Shown here piece after piece: positions 14,712 through 21,505 of a stretch of DNA of 21,505 nucleotides (its first letter is position 1; each line of letters starts with the position of its first letter). Source of the stretch: Nitrospirota bacterium (GTDB lineage: Bacteria > Nitrospirota > Thermodesulfovibrionia > Thermodesulfovibrionales > JdFR-85); NCBI GenBank assembly GCA_013152195.1, contig JAADGU010000107.1, positions 1 through 21,505 of the forward strand, given 5' to 3'. A model generated the notes under the pieces. The model worked only from the letters and a program-made list of their open reading frames with translations, did not search any database and had not been told where the DNA came from. A program made the position numbers and the translations under genes.

Positions 14712-16079
14712 TCATGAAGTTTCAGATGAGTGACAGACTACCTTTTTTTTGCCTGATCCCTTGGCACGATAAAGCGCCATATCAGCAGTATACAGAAGGT
14801 CTTTTGCGGTTTTACCATCCTCCGGAAATCCTGATATGCCGCCACTTACGGTTATATGTATCTTTACAGTATTATTTTTATTGAAAACATTTTCCTCCAC
14901 CCGCTCCCTGATCCTGTCAGCAAGAAGAAGGGCCTCTGTCTTGGATGTCCTTGGAAGGATGATAACAAACTCTTCTCCGCCGTATCTTGCAACAATATCG
15001 GTTTTCCTCGCTGAGTGCAGAATAATCTCAGCCACCTCTCTCAGGACTTCATCTCCAACCTGGTGACCATAGGTATCATTTATTACCTTGAAGTCATCAA
15101 TATCAAAGATGACAAGACAAAAGGCATCCTGATACCGCCTTGCCCTTGCGAGTTCCGACTCAAGGGAGCGGTAAAAGAATCTCACATTATAGAGACCGGT
15201 CAGATCATCAGTTATAGAGAGCCTTCTTGTCTCTTCAAAAAGTCTGATCTTCTCCACTATCAGGGATATCTGGTTACCCACAAGGGCCATCATGGAAGCA
15301 AGGTCAAAGTCAAAAACCCTTTCAGACCTGCTGGCAAGAAAGAGCATGCCCGATATCGAATTTGATACCTTCAGTGGTATTGCTCCAAGAAAAACAACAC
15401 CCTCTTTTTTCAGATGATGGAAATTTTTCATCTGATCTTTTTCAATTATATATAACGGCTCTGCAGCATCAAGTATTGACCAGACAAATTCATCAAGCTT
15501 GCCTTCATTTAACTGTTTCAGGAGGTTCAGGGAAACTCCTGCGTGACTCTTGAGTATGAGGCTACTGTTGTCAGTCAACATTATCCATCCTACACTGAAA
15601 TCCGTTATCATTAATACCTTGTCAAGAAGGTCATTAAAGACCCGGTCAATATCATATGATGATATAAATGCACCTGAAAGTGTATTTATCACCATCAGCT
15701 CACGATTACGTTTTACGAGCTCCTTTTCTACTGTCAGATAATGTGATACGTCATAGAAAAGCAGACTCAGAATCTCCTGGCCGTCAATTGAGGTAGCGGG
15801 ATGTATTGTGACTTCATACTCGATCTCGCCGATACGCAACCTGTCTTTAATATCTTCACATGTATTCAGGCAATGTTGCACAGAGGGCCAGAAACTTGAT
15901 AGTGCATCTATTTCCCTGAAATCCCTGCCTTTTATGGATGATTCCTCTACTCCAAGGATCTCGGTAAATGCCTTATTGAAAGCAATAACCTTTCCCGCCC
16001 TGTCAATTACCAAAAGTGGTTCCATTACAAAGTTACAAAGAAAGGAATCGCTCTTTTTCAGGGGTATGTTTTCTGCCAA
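14712..16079 (-). CDS. Diguanylate cyclase with PAS and GAF sensor domains
   Basis: A 455-residue signalling protein making cyclic di-GMP from two GTP. A PAS domain occupies about 12-115 (PLLVIDRAGKVIAFNKAF and a following EILGVEESSIKG-like stretch). A GAF-like domain covers about 130-275, and GGDEF about 288-448. The active-site signature is GGEEF (367-371), and DDLTGLYN (291-298) and GYPEDG-like GFPEDG (417-422) are typical. An inhibitory I-site RKTD (358-361) sits exactly five residues before GGEEF, so product feedback is expected. There is no membrane segment, so it is cytoplasmic. The start is TTG at 16079 with a strong GGAGGAG 8 bp upstream. The signal sensed is unknown. It lies between leuC and the oxidoreductase genes without evident functional link. 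Confidence 0.93.
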   Translation of the reverse strand: MAENIPLKKSDSFLCNFVMEPLLVIDRAGKVIAFNKAFTEILGVEESSIKGRDFREIDALSSFWPSVQHCLNTCEDIKDRLRIGEIEYEVTIHPATSIDGQEILSLLFYDVSHYLTVEKELVKRNRELMVINTLSGAFISSYDIDRVFNDLLDKVLMITDFSVGWIMLTDNSSLILKSHAGVSLNLLKQLNEGKLDEFVWSILDAAEPLYIIEKDQMKNFHHLKKEGVVFLGAIPLKVSNSISGMLFLASRSERVFDFDLASMMALVGNQISLIVEKIRLFEETRRLSITDDLTGLYNVRFFYRSLESELARARRYQDAFCLVIFDIDDFKVINDTYGHQVGDEVLREVAEIILHSARKTDIVARYGGEEFVIILPRTSKTEALLLADRIRERVEENVFNKNNTVKIHITVSGGISGFPEDGKTAKDLLYTADMALYRAKGSGKKKVVCHSSETS

Positions 16080-16409
16080 AAGTTATTCTCCTCCCCAGGT
16101 TATGTTCTGTGCAACAAACTCGAGCAAACCGGAAACGCTGCCAGTTATCAAATTGCAGTTACCTGTCATTCCCGCAAATCCAAACGCTTTCAGAAAACGA
16201 TGAAAAAAACGGCAACAGCTCAGTTTTTACACGCAGACCTGTATACTTTATTGTAAGGGTTACGCCGGAGATAATCAAGTCTGCCTCTCCTCTTTAATAA
16301 CCTCCGGAATAGTTCTTTCTTTAAAATGGAAAGCAATAAATGAAGAGATTACGTTTTATTGCTGGATATGGGCATTAAATTCTGACTATTGCAACGCTAA
16401 TGAGCTATT
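16080..16409. other. Intergenic region between leuC and the diguanylate cyclase gene
   Basis: 330 bp without a recognisable gene. It contains the candidate promoter above and, just after the leuC stop, a 9-bp inverted repeat AGCAATAAA / TTTATTGCT (16332-16340 and 16355-16363, 14-base loop). That repeat is AT-rich and has no clean T-run, so I do not call it a terminator. Confidence 0.5.
16250..16278 (-). promoter_or_regulatory. Candidate sigma-70 promoter for the diguanylate cyclase gene
   Basis: On the minus strand TTGATT (16273-16278) and TACAAT (16250-16255) are spaced by 17 bp, matching four and five of six consensus bases. Transcription would start near 16243, leaving a leader of about 160 bases in which I recognise no known riboswitch. 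Confidence 0.45.
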
Positions 16410-17669
16410 TTAAAGTCCGGTCTCCTCAGGTAGTCCGATCCTGCCAAGTATGGCCGTTGCAGCAGCCACCGCAGGGTTCGAAAGATAGACTTCACTTCCA
16501 GGGTCTCCCATCCTTCCCACAAAGTTTCTGTTTGTGGTGGCAACAGCCCTTTCCCCCTTTGCAAGGATACCCATATGTCCCCCGAGACAGGGACCGCATG
16601 TCGGTGTTGATACCACAGCATCAGCGTCAATAAAGACCTCGATCAACCCCTCCTTCAGGGCCTGTTTGTAGATGGCCTGCGTTGCCGGAATAACAATCAT
16701 ACGAACATTGGGATTAACCTTCCTGCCCCCTATTACCTCGGCAGCTTCCCTGAGGTCCTCAATGCGTCCGTTCGTGCAGGAACCTATAACAACCTGATCA
16801 ATGGCAATATCGGTCAGCTCCCTGGCAGGTCTTACATTGGAGGGCAGGTGGGGACAGGCGACCAGGGGCTCAATCGTTGAGCAGTCATACTCTCTGGTCT
16901 CCACATATACTGCATCAGGGTCGGACTGATAGAACTTATACTCCCTTCTGGCCCTCCCCTTCACATAAGCCTCTGTTATATTGTCAGGGACGATTATCCC
17001 GCTCTTCCCCCCGGCCTCTATAGCCATATTACACATGGTAAGCCTGCCGAACATCGGCAGCGTACTTATCGTCTCTCCCTCAAACTCCATGGCCCTGTAA
17101 AGGGCACCATCCACACCAATGTCTCCGATTGTATGAAGTATGAGGTCCTTGCCGCTGACCCACTTTCCAAGGGTTCCGTAATAGATAAACTTCATGCTTT
17201 CCGGAACCTTGAACCAGCACTCACCGGTTGCCATGGAAGCTGCAACGTCGGTAGAGCCAACGCCGGTGGAGAAGGCACCAAGGGCGCCGTATGTGCATGT
17301 ATGGCTATCAGCCCCTATTACAAGATCACCCGGGACCACGTGTCCCTGCTCCGGCAGCAGGGCATGTTCGACCCCCATCCTGCCAACCTCAAAATAGAGC
17401 TCCAGCCCCTGCTCTCTTGAAAAAAGCTTCAACATCCTGCATTGCTCAGCAGCCTTTATATCCTTCTGAGGGGCAAAGTGGTCAGGAATAAAGGCCACCC
17501 GCTCAGGATTAAAGACCTTTTCAGCTCCGATCTTCCTAAACTCCTTTATGGCAATAGGCGCAGTTATATCGTTTGCAAGTATAAGGTCCACCCTTGCATT
17601 TATCAACTCTCCAGGCGAGACCTCTTTTTTTCCGGCATGTGCAGCGAGTATCTTTTCAGTAATAGTCAT
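16410..17669 (-). CDS. leuC: 3-isopropylmalate dehydratase large subunit (LeuC/HacA type)
   Basis: Aconitase-family subunit that isomerises 2-isopropylmalate to 3-isopropylmalate in leucine synthesis, with LeuD as small subunit. Starting at M (MTITEKILAAHAGK, the usual family N-terminus) the product is 419 residues, the length of the compact LeuC form shared with methanogen homoaconitases. The 4Fe-4S ligands are C298 in GSCTNG and C358/C361 in TPTCGPCLGG. GADSHTCTYGALGAFSTGVG is the conserved substrate and iron-sulfur region. I chose ATG 17669, 5 bp after GGAGG; an upstream in-frame ATG at 17684 would put the ribosome-binding site inside the gene. Annotation as homoaconitase is possible, but the leuA neighbour favours leucine synthesis. 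leuD and leuB are not adjacent. Confidence 0.92.
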   Translation of the reverse strand: MTITEKILAAHAGKKEVSPGELINARVDLILANDITAPIAIKEFRKIGAEKVFNPERVAFIPDHFAPQKDIKAAEQCRMLKLFSREQGLELYFEVGRMGVEHALLPEQGHVVPGDLVIGADSHTCTYGALGAFSTGVGSTDVAASMATGECWFKVPESMKFIYYGTLGKWVSGKDLILHTIGDIGVDGALYRAMEFEGETISTLPMFGRLTMCNMAIEAGGKSGIIVPDNITEAYVKGRARREYKFYQSDPDAVYVETREYDCSTIEPLVACPHLPSNVRPARELTDIAIDQVVIGSCTNGRIEDLREAAEVIGGRKVNPNVRMIVIPATQAIYKQALKEGLIEVFIDADAVVSTPTCGPCLGGHMGILAKGERAVATTNRNFVGRMGDPGSEVYLSNPAVAAATAILGRIGLPEETGL

Positions 17670-17742
17670 CCATTCCTCCATCAAAAATAAAAAACTCTAA
17701 ATTAGTCACAGATTTACAAGACAAAGACTTTTTAACTTGTTT

Positions 17743-17953
17743 AATCCGCAGATTTCACAGATTAACGCAGATTATACTGTCATTGCAAGGAGTAAAGCGA
17801 CAAAGCAATCTGTTTTAAAAATCAGACTGCAAGAAATTGCTTCGCTCCGCTCGAAATGACAAAAAAGGCATTTTCAGACTTTTTACAATGCCATCAAGGT
17901 CAAAAAGTGACTGAAGTTATAAAAATCTGCGAAAATCTGTGTAATCTGCGGAT
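17743..17953. repeat. Nested palindromic intergenic repeat between leuA and leuC
   Basis: Outer arms 17744-17773 and 17924-17953 are 30-bp inverted repeats with three mismatches, built from units like CGCAGATT and CACAGATT about 10 bp apart. Inside them, 17778-17811 and 17832-17861 form a second imperfect inverted pair (left begins TGTCATTGCAAGGAG; right ends CTCGAAATGACA). That inner motif is the short repeat of the form TCATTGCGAGGAGCGAAGC found in many bacterial genomes. No protein or transposase is encoded. Confidence 0.8.
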
Positions 17954-17970
17954 ATTCTCTATCTTTTCAA

Positions 17971-19494
17971 TCATATTCCCTTTTGCGGCTCCCTCTTTCT
18001 GCCTTCAAGCTTGTTCAGGGCATTGATATATGCCTTTGCAGCAGCAACAATAATGTCCGTATCAGATCCATATCCCCTGACCGTGTGGCCATCCTCCTCA
18101 AGGGTCACCATGACCTCTCCAAGTGCATCAGTGCCCCCTGTTATGCCCTTTATCTCGAACTTTTCAAGATGGCTCTTTGTCTCGGTAATCCTTGCAATGG
18201 CACAGTAAGTGGCATCAACAGGCCCGTCACCTTCCTCGGTACGCTCAACAACCTCGTCCCTGACCTTCAGACGGACTGTGGCAGTCGGTTTAACCGATGT
18301 ACCGCTTGAGACCTTCAGGTCCATGAGGCTGAAGACCTCGGGAACCTTTTTTACCTCTTCTGATACAAGGGTCTCGATATCCTCGTCAAATATATATTTT
18401 TTCTGGTCACACAGACGCTTAAACCTCTCAAACGCCTTGTTGAGCTCCTCATCACCCAGTTCATAACCAAGCTCCCTGAGCCTCTCCTTAAAGGCATGCC
18501 TGCCCGAGTGCTTGCCAAGGACCAGCTTGCTCTGTGGTATCCCGACCGTTTCGGGTTTCATAATCTCGTAGGTTGAACGCTCCTTGAGGACCCCGTCCTG
18601 GTGAATTCCGGCTTCATGGGCAAAAGCATTGGCACCGACAATGGCCTTGTTTGGCTGTACGACCATGCCGGTAATCTTTGAGACAAGACGGCTCGTCTTG
18701 TATATCTCCTCAGTAATTATTCCGGTCTCTGCATTAAAAAACTTCGGTCTTGTCTTTAGCGCCATTACTACCTCTTCCAGTGCCGCATTCCCGGCCCGCT
18801 CGCCAATGCCGTTCAATGTACACTCAACCTGGCCGGCCCCCTTAAGGACAGCAGTCAGTGAGTTGGCCACTGCAAGGCCGAGGTCATTATGACAATGTAC
18901 GGAGATTACCGCCTTATCAATATTCGGCACCCTGTTCATCAGATACTCGATCAGCTCGCCAAATTCCTGGGGTATGGTATAGCCCACGGTATCAGGAATA
19001 TTCACGGTTGCAGCCCCTGCCTTTATAACCTCTTCTGTAACCCTGCAGAGAAAATCCCAATCACTCCTTGTGGCATCCTCGGCAGAAAACTCCACATCAT
19101 CCGTAAAACCCCTTGCCTTCTTCACTGCGCTTACGGCTGCATCCAAAACCTCTTCCCTGCTCATGCGGAGCTTATACTTCAGGTGAATGTCGGTGGCAAG
19201 AAATGTATGTATCCTTCCGGACTCCGCAGGTTTTATCGCCTCTGCCGCCCGCTCGATATCTACATCCTTTGCCCTGGCAAGCCCTGCAACAGTGACCCCC
19301 CTTATCTCTTCTGCAATTCTCCGTACGGCCTCAAAATCGCCTGGTGAGGCAACAGGAAAACCGGCCTCTATCACGTCAACGTTTAACCTTGCCAGCTGAC
19401 GGGCAACATGGAGCTTTTCCTCCACATTCATTGAGGCTCCCGGTGATTGCTCGCCGTCTCTGAGGGTTGTATCAAAAATCTTTATGTATCTCAT
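17971..19494 (-). CDS. leuA: 2-isopropylmalate synthase
   Basis: A 507-residue cytoplasmic enzyme condensing acetyl-CoA with 2-oxoisovalerate, the committed step of leucine synthesis. The catalytic TIM-barrel begins FDTTLRDGEQSPGASM (7-22, with R12 and metal ligand D13) and carries the metal-binding HCHNDLGLA (H200, H202) and the GIGERAGNAALEEV signature (229-242). A linker follows, and from about residue 380 the LeuA dimer/regulatory domain, where leucine binds for feedback inhibition (SSGTSVKPTATVRL and GGTDALGEVMVTLEEDG). Length is that of the standard bacterial LeuA. An AAGG ribosome-binding site lies 4 bp before ATG. The gene begins 43 bp after pssA. No leader peptide or T-box attenuator is seen in that gap. 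Confidence 0.95.
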   Translation of the reverse strand: MRYIKIFDTTLRDGEQSPGASMNVEEKLHVARQLARLNVDVIEAGFPVASPGDFEAVRRIAEEIRGVTVAGLARAKDVDIERAAEAIKPAESGRIHTFLATDIHLKYKLRMSREEVLDAAVSAVKKARGFTDDVEFSAEDATRSDWDFLCRVTEEVIKAGAATVNIPDTVGYTIPQEFGELIEYLMNRVPNIDKAVISVHCHNDLGLAVANSLTAVLKGAGQVECTLNGIGERAGNAALEEVVMALKTRPKFFNAETGIITEEIYKTSRLVSKITGMVVQPNKAIVGANAFAHEAGIHQDGVLKERSTYEIMKPETVGIPQSKLVLGKHSGRHAFKERLRELGYELGDEELNKAFERFKRLCDQKKYIFDEDIETLVSEEVKKVPEVFSLMDLKVSSGTSVKPTATVRLKVRDEVVERTEEGDGPVDATYCAIARITETKSHLEKFEIKGITGGTDALGEVMVTLEEDGHTVRGYGSDTDIIVAAAKAYINALNKLEGRKREPQKGI

Positions 19495-19537
19495 AATCCT
19501 TAACTTCCTTTTAGTCTATGGTGATAAGAAACAGGTG

Positions 19538-20275
19538 TCAGGCAGCGGCTCTTTTATCCGGATTGTTAACCCTTTTCCTCTTTTTGTATAACAGGTACGC
19601 GTTCTCTATTATACCCCAAAAGAGATAGACCATTGCAAAGGAAAAGAGTGCAACAGGGGGATGGACAACAGTAACAACAATAAGTATCACGAATATGACA
19701 AGGGCCCAGAATGGCTTCCTCTTTTTAAAGTCTATCTCCTTTGCGCCGTGAAACCTCAACGTGCTGATCATCAGAATTGCGAGGACAACCGTGAGCAGGA
19801 GTATGAGGATGCTCTTCTCGGGCCTGTCTTCGGTAATATTTTCGTAAAAGATGACAAGTGTTGCGATTATGACTCCTGCTGCAGGGATGGGCATGCCTGT
19901 AAACGAGCGTTTTTCTGCTGAGCCCATCTGGATATTATAACGTGCAAGTCTCAGTGCACCGCATGCAACAAAGAGAAAGGCTGCAGCTGCTCCAACACGG
20001 CCAAATGGGTTTAATGACCATGTGTAAACCAGAATGGCGGGGGCAACACCAAATGCAACAAGGTCACTCAGGGAGTCAAGCTCCACACCAAACCTGGTGG
20101 TACTGTTTGTAAGCCTTGCCACCCAGCCATCAAGACCGTCAAAGACAGTGGCAATCAGTATTGCCCAGGCCGCCCTGACATAATCACCATTAAGTGCAGA
20201 GAGCACTGCATAAAATCCAAAGAACATACCGCTCAGGGTAAGCCCGTTGGGGAGTATGTAAACACCTTTTTTCAT
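19538..20275 (-). CDS. pssA: CDP-diacylglycerol-serine O-phosphatidyltransferase
   Basis: A 245-residue integral inner-membrane enzyme making phosphatidylserine from CDP-diacylglycerol and serine. The CDP-alcohol phosphotransferase motif is complete: D46-G-L-D49-G50-x2-A53-R54-x8-G63-x3-D67-x3-D71. The N-terminus YILPNGLTLSGMFFGFYAV matches the PssA family of Bacillus and related bacteria, and several hydrophobic helices follow (about 70-90, 95-115, 130-145, 155-172, 190-225). The tail is basic. It is 46 bp downstream of psd, whose enzyme uses the product, and an AAAGG ribosome-binding site precedes ATG. The operon with leuA is a recurrent arrangement in several phyla. Confidence 0.94.
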   Translation of the reverse strand: MKKGVYILPNGLTLSGMFFGFYAVLSALNGDYVRAAWAILIATVFDGLDGWVARLTNSTTRFGVELDSLSDLVAFGVAPAILVYTWSLNPFGRVGAAAAFLFVACGALRLARYNIQMGSAEKRSFTGMPIPAAGVIIATLVIFYENITEDRPEKSILILLLTVVLAILMISTLRFHGAKEIDFKKRKPFWALVIFVILIVVTVVHPPVALFSFAMVYLFWGIIENAYLLYKKRKRVNNPDKRAAA

Positions 20276-20294
20276 CTTTAAAAATCCTTTCGCT

Positions 20295-20312
20295 GGACGC
20301 AGAATGGCGTCC
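20295..20312 (-). other. Perfect hairpin in the psd-pssA gap
   Basis: GGACGC and GCGTCC pair as a 6-bp GC-rich stem with a 6-base loop, between the psd stop and the pssA ribosome-binding site. No T-run follows directly, so it is more likely a processing or translation-tuning hairpin than a terminator. Confidence 0.4.
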
Positions 20313-20321
20313 GATAGAGTT

Positions 20322-20948
20322 TTATTTTCTGGCCACTATTGTCTCACCGGCCCTGACTTTCTGGCCAACCCTTACCTCAACCTGTACAGCTTCCGGCAGA
20401 TAGAGGTCCACTCTTGAACTGAACTTTATCATACCGTATCTCTGTCCCCTCTTCAGGGTATCACCAGGGCTGACCCTGCAGACAGCCCGTCTGGCGATAA
20501 GGCCTGCAACCTGCCTGACCAGCACCCTGCCATACTTTGTATTGAGAAGCATAGCTATGTTTTCATTGCTGAGGGATGCCTCATCAGTGTATGCCGCACT
20601 GAATCCGCCGGGGGTATGTTTTACCTTCTCAACCGTGCCATCACAGGGCGCCCTGTTGACATGGACATTAAAGGGAGACATAAATATGCTGATCTGCTTG
20701 ACCTTGTCCTTAATATACTCTTCTTCCTGAGTGTCCTTTACAAGTATTACCTTACCATCTGCCGGAGAGACAAATATATCTTTTTCCTCAGGAATTGTCC
20801 TCTCAGGGTCCCTGAAGAAGTAGAGCACGAAGAGAAAGAGTATCAGCGGCAACACAGCCATCCAGGGCTGCCATATCAGGTAGATGATTACAGTGAGAAG
20901 AGCCGTGACAGCCACAAAGGGCCAGCCTTCAGGTGCTATTTTTAACAT
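20322..20948 (-). CDS. psd: Phosphatidylserine decarboxylase (short, PSD-A type)
   Basis: A 208-residue pyruvoyl enzyme converting phosphatidylserine to phosphatidylethanolamine at the inner membrane. Two hydrophobic segments (about 12-26 and 30-45) anchor it. FFRDPERTIP (44-53), SPADGK (61-66) and SPFNVHVNR (91-99, with H96) are family motifs. The self-cleavage region reads MIKFSSRVDLYLP (173-185). Most relatives have Gly-Ser at this spot and cleave between them to form the pyruvoyl group on Ser; here Ser177-Ser178 replaces Gly-Ser. Everything else looks intact. It is first in the operon with pssA and leuA. A TATAAT lies six bases before ATG and no Shine-Dalgarno is seen. Confidence 0.92.
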   Translation of the reverse strand: MLKIAPEGWPFVAVTALLTVIIYLIWQPWMAVLPLILFLFVLYFFRDPERTIPEEKDIFVSPADGKVILVKDTQEEEYIKDKVKQISIFMSPFNVHVNRAPCDGTVEKVKHTPGGFSAAYTDEASLSNENIAMLLNTKYGRVLVRQVAGLIARRAVCRVSPGDTLKRGQRYGMIKFSSRVDLYLPEAVQVEVRVGQKVRAGETIVARK

Positions 20949-20954
20949 ATATGG

Positions 20955-20960
20955 ATTATA
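20955..20960 (-). promoter_or_regulatory. Candidate -10 box adjoining the psd ATG (leaderless start?)
   Basis: A perfect minus-strand TATAAT ends six bases before the psd start codon, so initiation seven bases downstream would fall on the A of ATG. The -35 region is weak. The 132-bp gap to the divergent aldo/keto reductase gene must also hold that gene's promoter. Confidence 0.35.
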
Positions 20961-21080
20961 TTACAGTAGGCGGGTTAAAAGCCATATAAGAGAACCCGGG
21001 GATTCAAATTTCAGGATGCAGATTGTAACAGGTTATGAAAAGAAGCTGTTCATGACCCTATCATTTATCCTGGAGGGTAT

Positions 21081-21505
21081 ATGCAGAGAGTCAGGCTTGG
21101 AAAAACAGGCATTGAGGTCTCAAGGCTTGGCATAGGGACAGGAACTGCACATCCGTCAGGACATTGTGCACAGGCATTAATGACGACCAGGGAGTTGGCC
21201 GGACTACTCCTCTTTGCCTTTGAGCAAGGCATCAATTTCTGGGATACGGCTTTTCAGTACAGGACCCATCCCCATGTCAGGGAGGCATTAAGACAGGTCA
21301 AACGCTCAGATGTTGTGATATCGACGAAATTGACAACCTCAGGCACAAAAGATACACTCAGGGATTTCAACACCTCACTTAAAGACCTCGGCGTTGACTA
21401 CATTGATATCTGCCTGCTCCACGCTGTCAGGACAGAGAATGAACTGAAAACAAGGGCAGGCGCACTTGATGCACTGCTTGAGCTTAAGGAGCAAGGCAGG
21501 ATTCG
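21081..21505 (+). CDS. Aldo/keto reductase family protein (partial, C-terminus beyond window)
   Basis: The first 141 codons of an NAD(P)H-dependent oxidoreductase of the AKR barrel family. The N-terminus MQRVRLGKTGIEVSRLGIGT is typical of the family. The catalytic tetrad is visible: D55 (FWDTAFQY), Y60, K83 (STKL) and H114 (LLHAV). A segment of about residues 23-36 (AHPSGHCAQALMTT) is longer and less conserved than usual. ATG at 21081 has a GGAGGG ribosome-binding site 5 bp upstream. It is divergent from psd. The substrate cannot be inferred. Absence of the C-terminal half prevents judging whether it carries the iron-sulfur-type tail seen in some anaerobe members. Confidence 0.88.
   Translation, partial: MQRVRLGKTGIEVSRLGIGTGTAHPSGHCAQALMTTRELAGLLLFAFEQGINFWDTAFQYRTHPHVREALRQVKRSDVVISTKLTTSGTKDTLRDFNTSLKDLGVDYIDICLLHAVRTENELKTRAGALDALLELKEQGRI

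Noticed and set aside
16080..16243. Cyclic di-GMP riboswitch in the diguanylate cyclase leader
   Set aside because: A GEMM-type riboswitch would fit the gene, but I could not find its conserved core or tetraloop and receptor pattern.
16332..16363. Rho-independent terminator after leuC
   Set aside because: The 9-bp stem is AT-rich with a 14-base loop and no adjacent T-run on the minus strand.
17743..17953. CRISPR-like array
   Set aside because: The repeated units are inverted and degenerate with no equal-length unique spacers; there are no cas genes in the window.
19495..19537. Leucine attenuator or T-box before leuA
   Set aside because: The gap to pssA is only 43 bp, with no run of Leu codons and no antiterminator-like stem.
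20295..20312. Terminator between psd and pssA
   Set aside because: The hairpin is GC-rich, but the bases right after it are not a T-run, and psd and pssA are best read as one transcript.

Overview
The window reads as chromosomal DNA of a Gram-negative (diderm) bacterium with medium GC. It carries outer-membrane assembly genes (TamB, an Omp85 protein, a SurA-like chaperone). It also carries ferredoxin-linked 2-oxoacid oxidoreductase subunits typical of anaerobes, and a psd-pssA-leuA-leuC block. An anaerobic lineage such as Nitrospirota (Thermodesulfovibrio-like) or a former deltaproteobacterial group would fit, but this is inferred from gene content only.

Layout. (1) 1-359, minus: the 5' part of a sulfotransferase gene cut by the window edge. 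It is followed by about 340 bp without a convincing gene, holding a perfect 21-bp inverted-repeat element. (2) 702-5189, minus: a housekeeping run in transcription order class-I aminotransferase, era, bifunctional-nuclease-family gene, recO, hsp20, CDP-alcohol phosphatidyltransferase, with overlaps or small gaps. (3) 5190-5571: divergent control region. (4) 5572-12906, plus: three overlapping envelope genes, tamB-like, an Omp85 gene with seven POTRA-like repeats, and a small SurA-N-like gene whose start region carries a heptanucleotide repeat. (5) 12893-14671, minus: the TPP and gamma subunits of a 2-oxoacid:ferredoxin oxidoreductase and a short N-acetylglutamate-synthase-like GNAT gene, all overlapping; no alpha subunit is adjacent. 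(6) 14712-16079, minus: a PAS-GAF-GGDEF diguanylate cyclase. (7) 16410-20948, minus: psd, pssA, leuA and leuC, with a nested palindromic repeat between leuA and leuC. (8) 21081-end, plus: start of an aldo/keto reductase gene.

How the parts fit. TamB, Omp85 and the SurA-like protein probably form one envelope-biogenesis operon. Psd and PssA catalyse consecutive steps from CDP-diacylglycerol to phosphatidylethanolamine. LeuA and LeuC catalyse the first two steps of leucine synthesis. Era and RecO serve ribosome maturation and recombinational repair.

Most of the window is ordinary core genome, and I see no clear new defence or mobile system. The points most worth a second look are the seven-POTRA Omp85 beside TamB, the 7-bp repeat that sets the phase of the SurA-like start, the orphan oxidoreductase subunits fused translationally to an ArgA-like gene, a Ser in place of the usual Gly at the Psd self-cleavage site, and two structured intergenic repeats.
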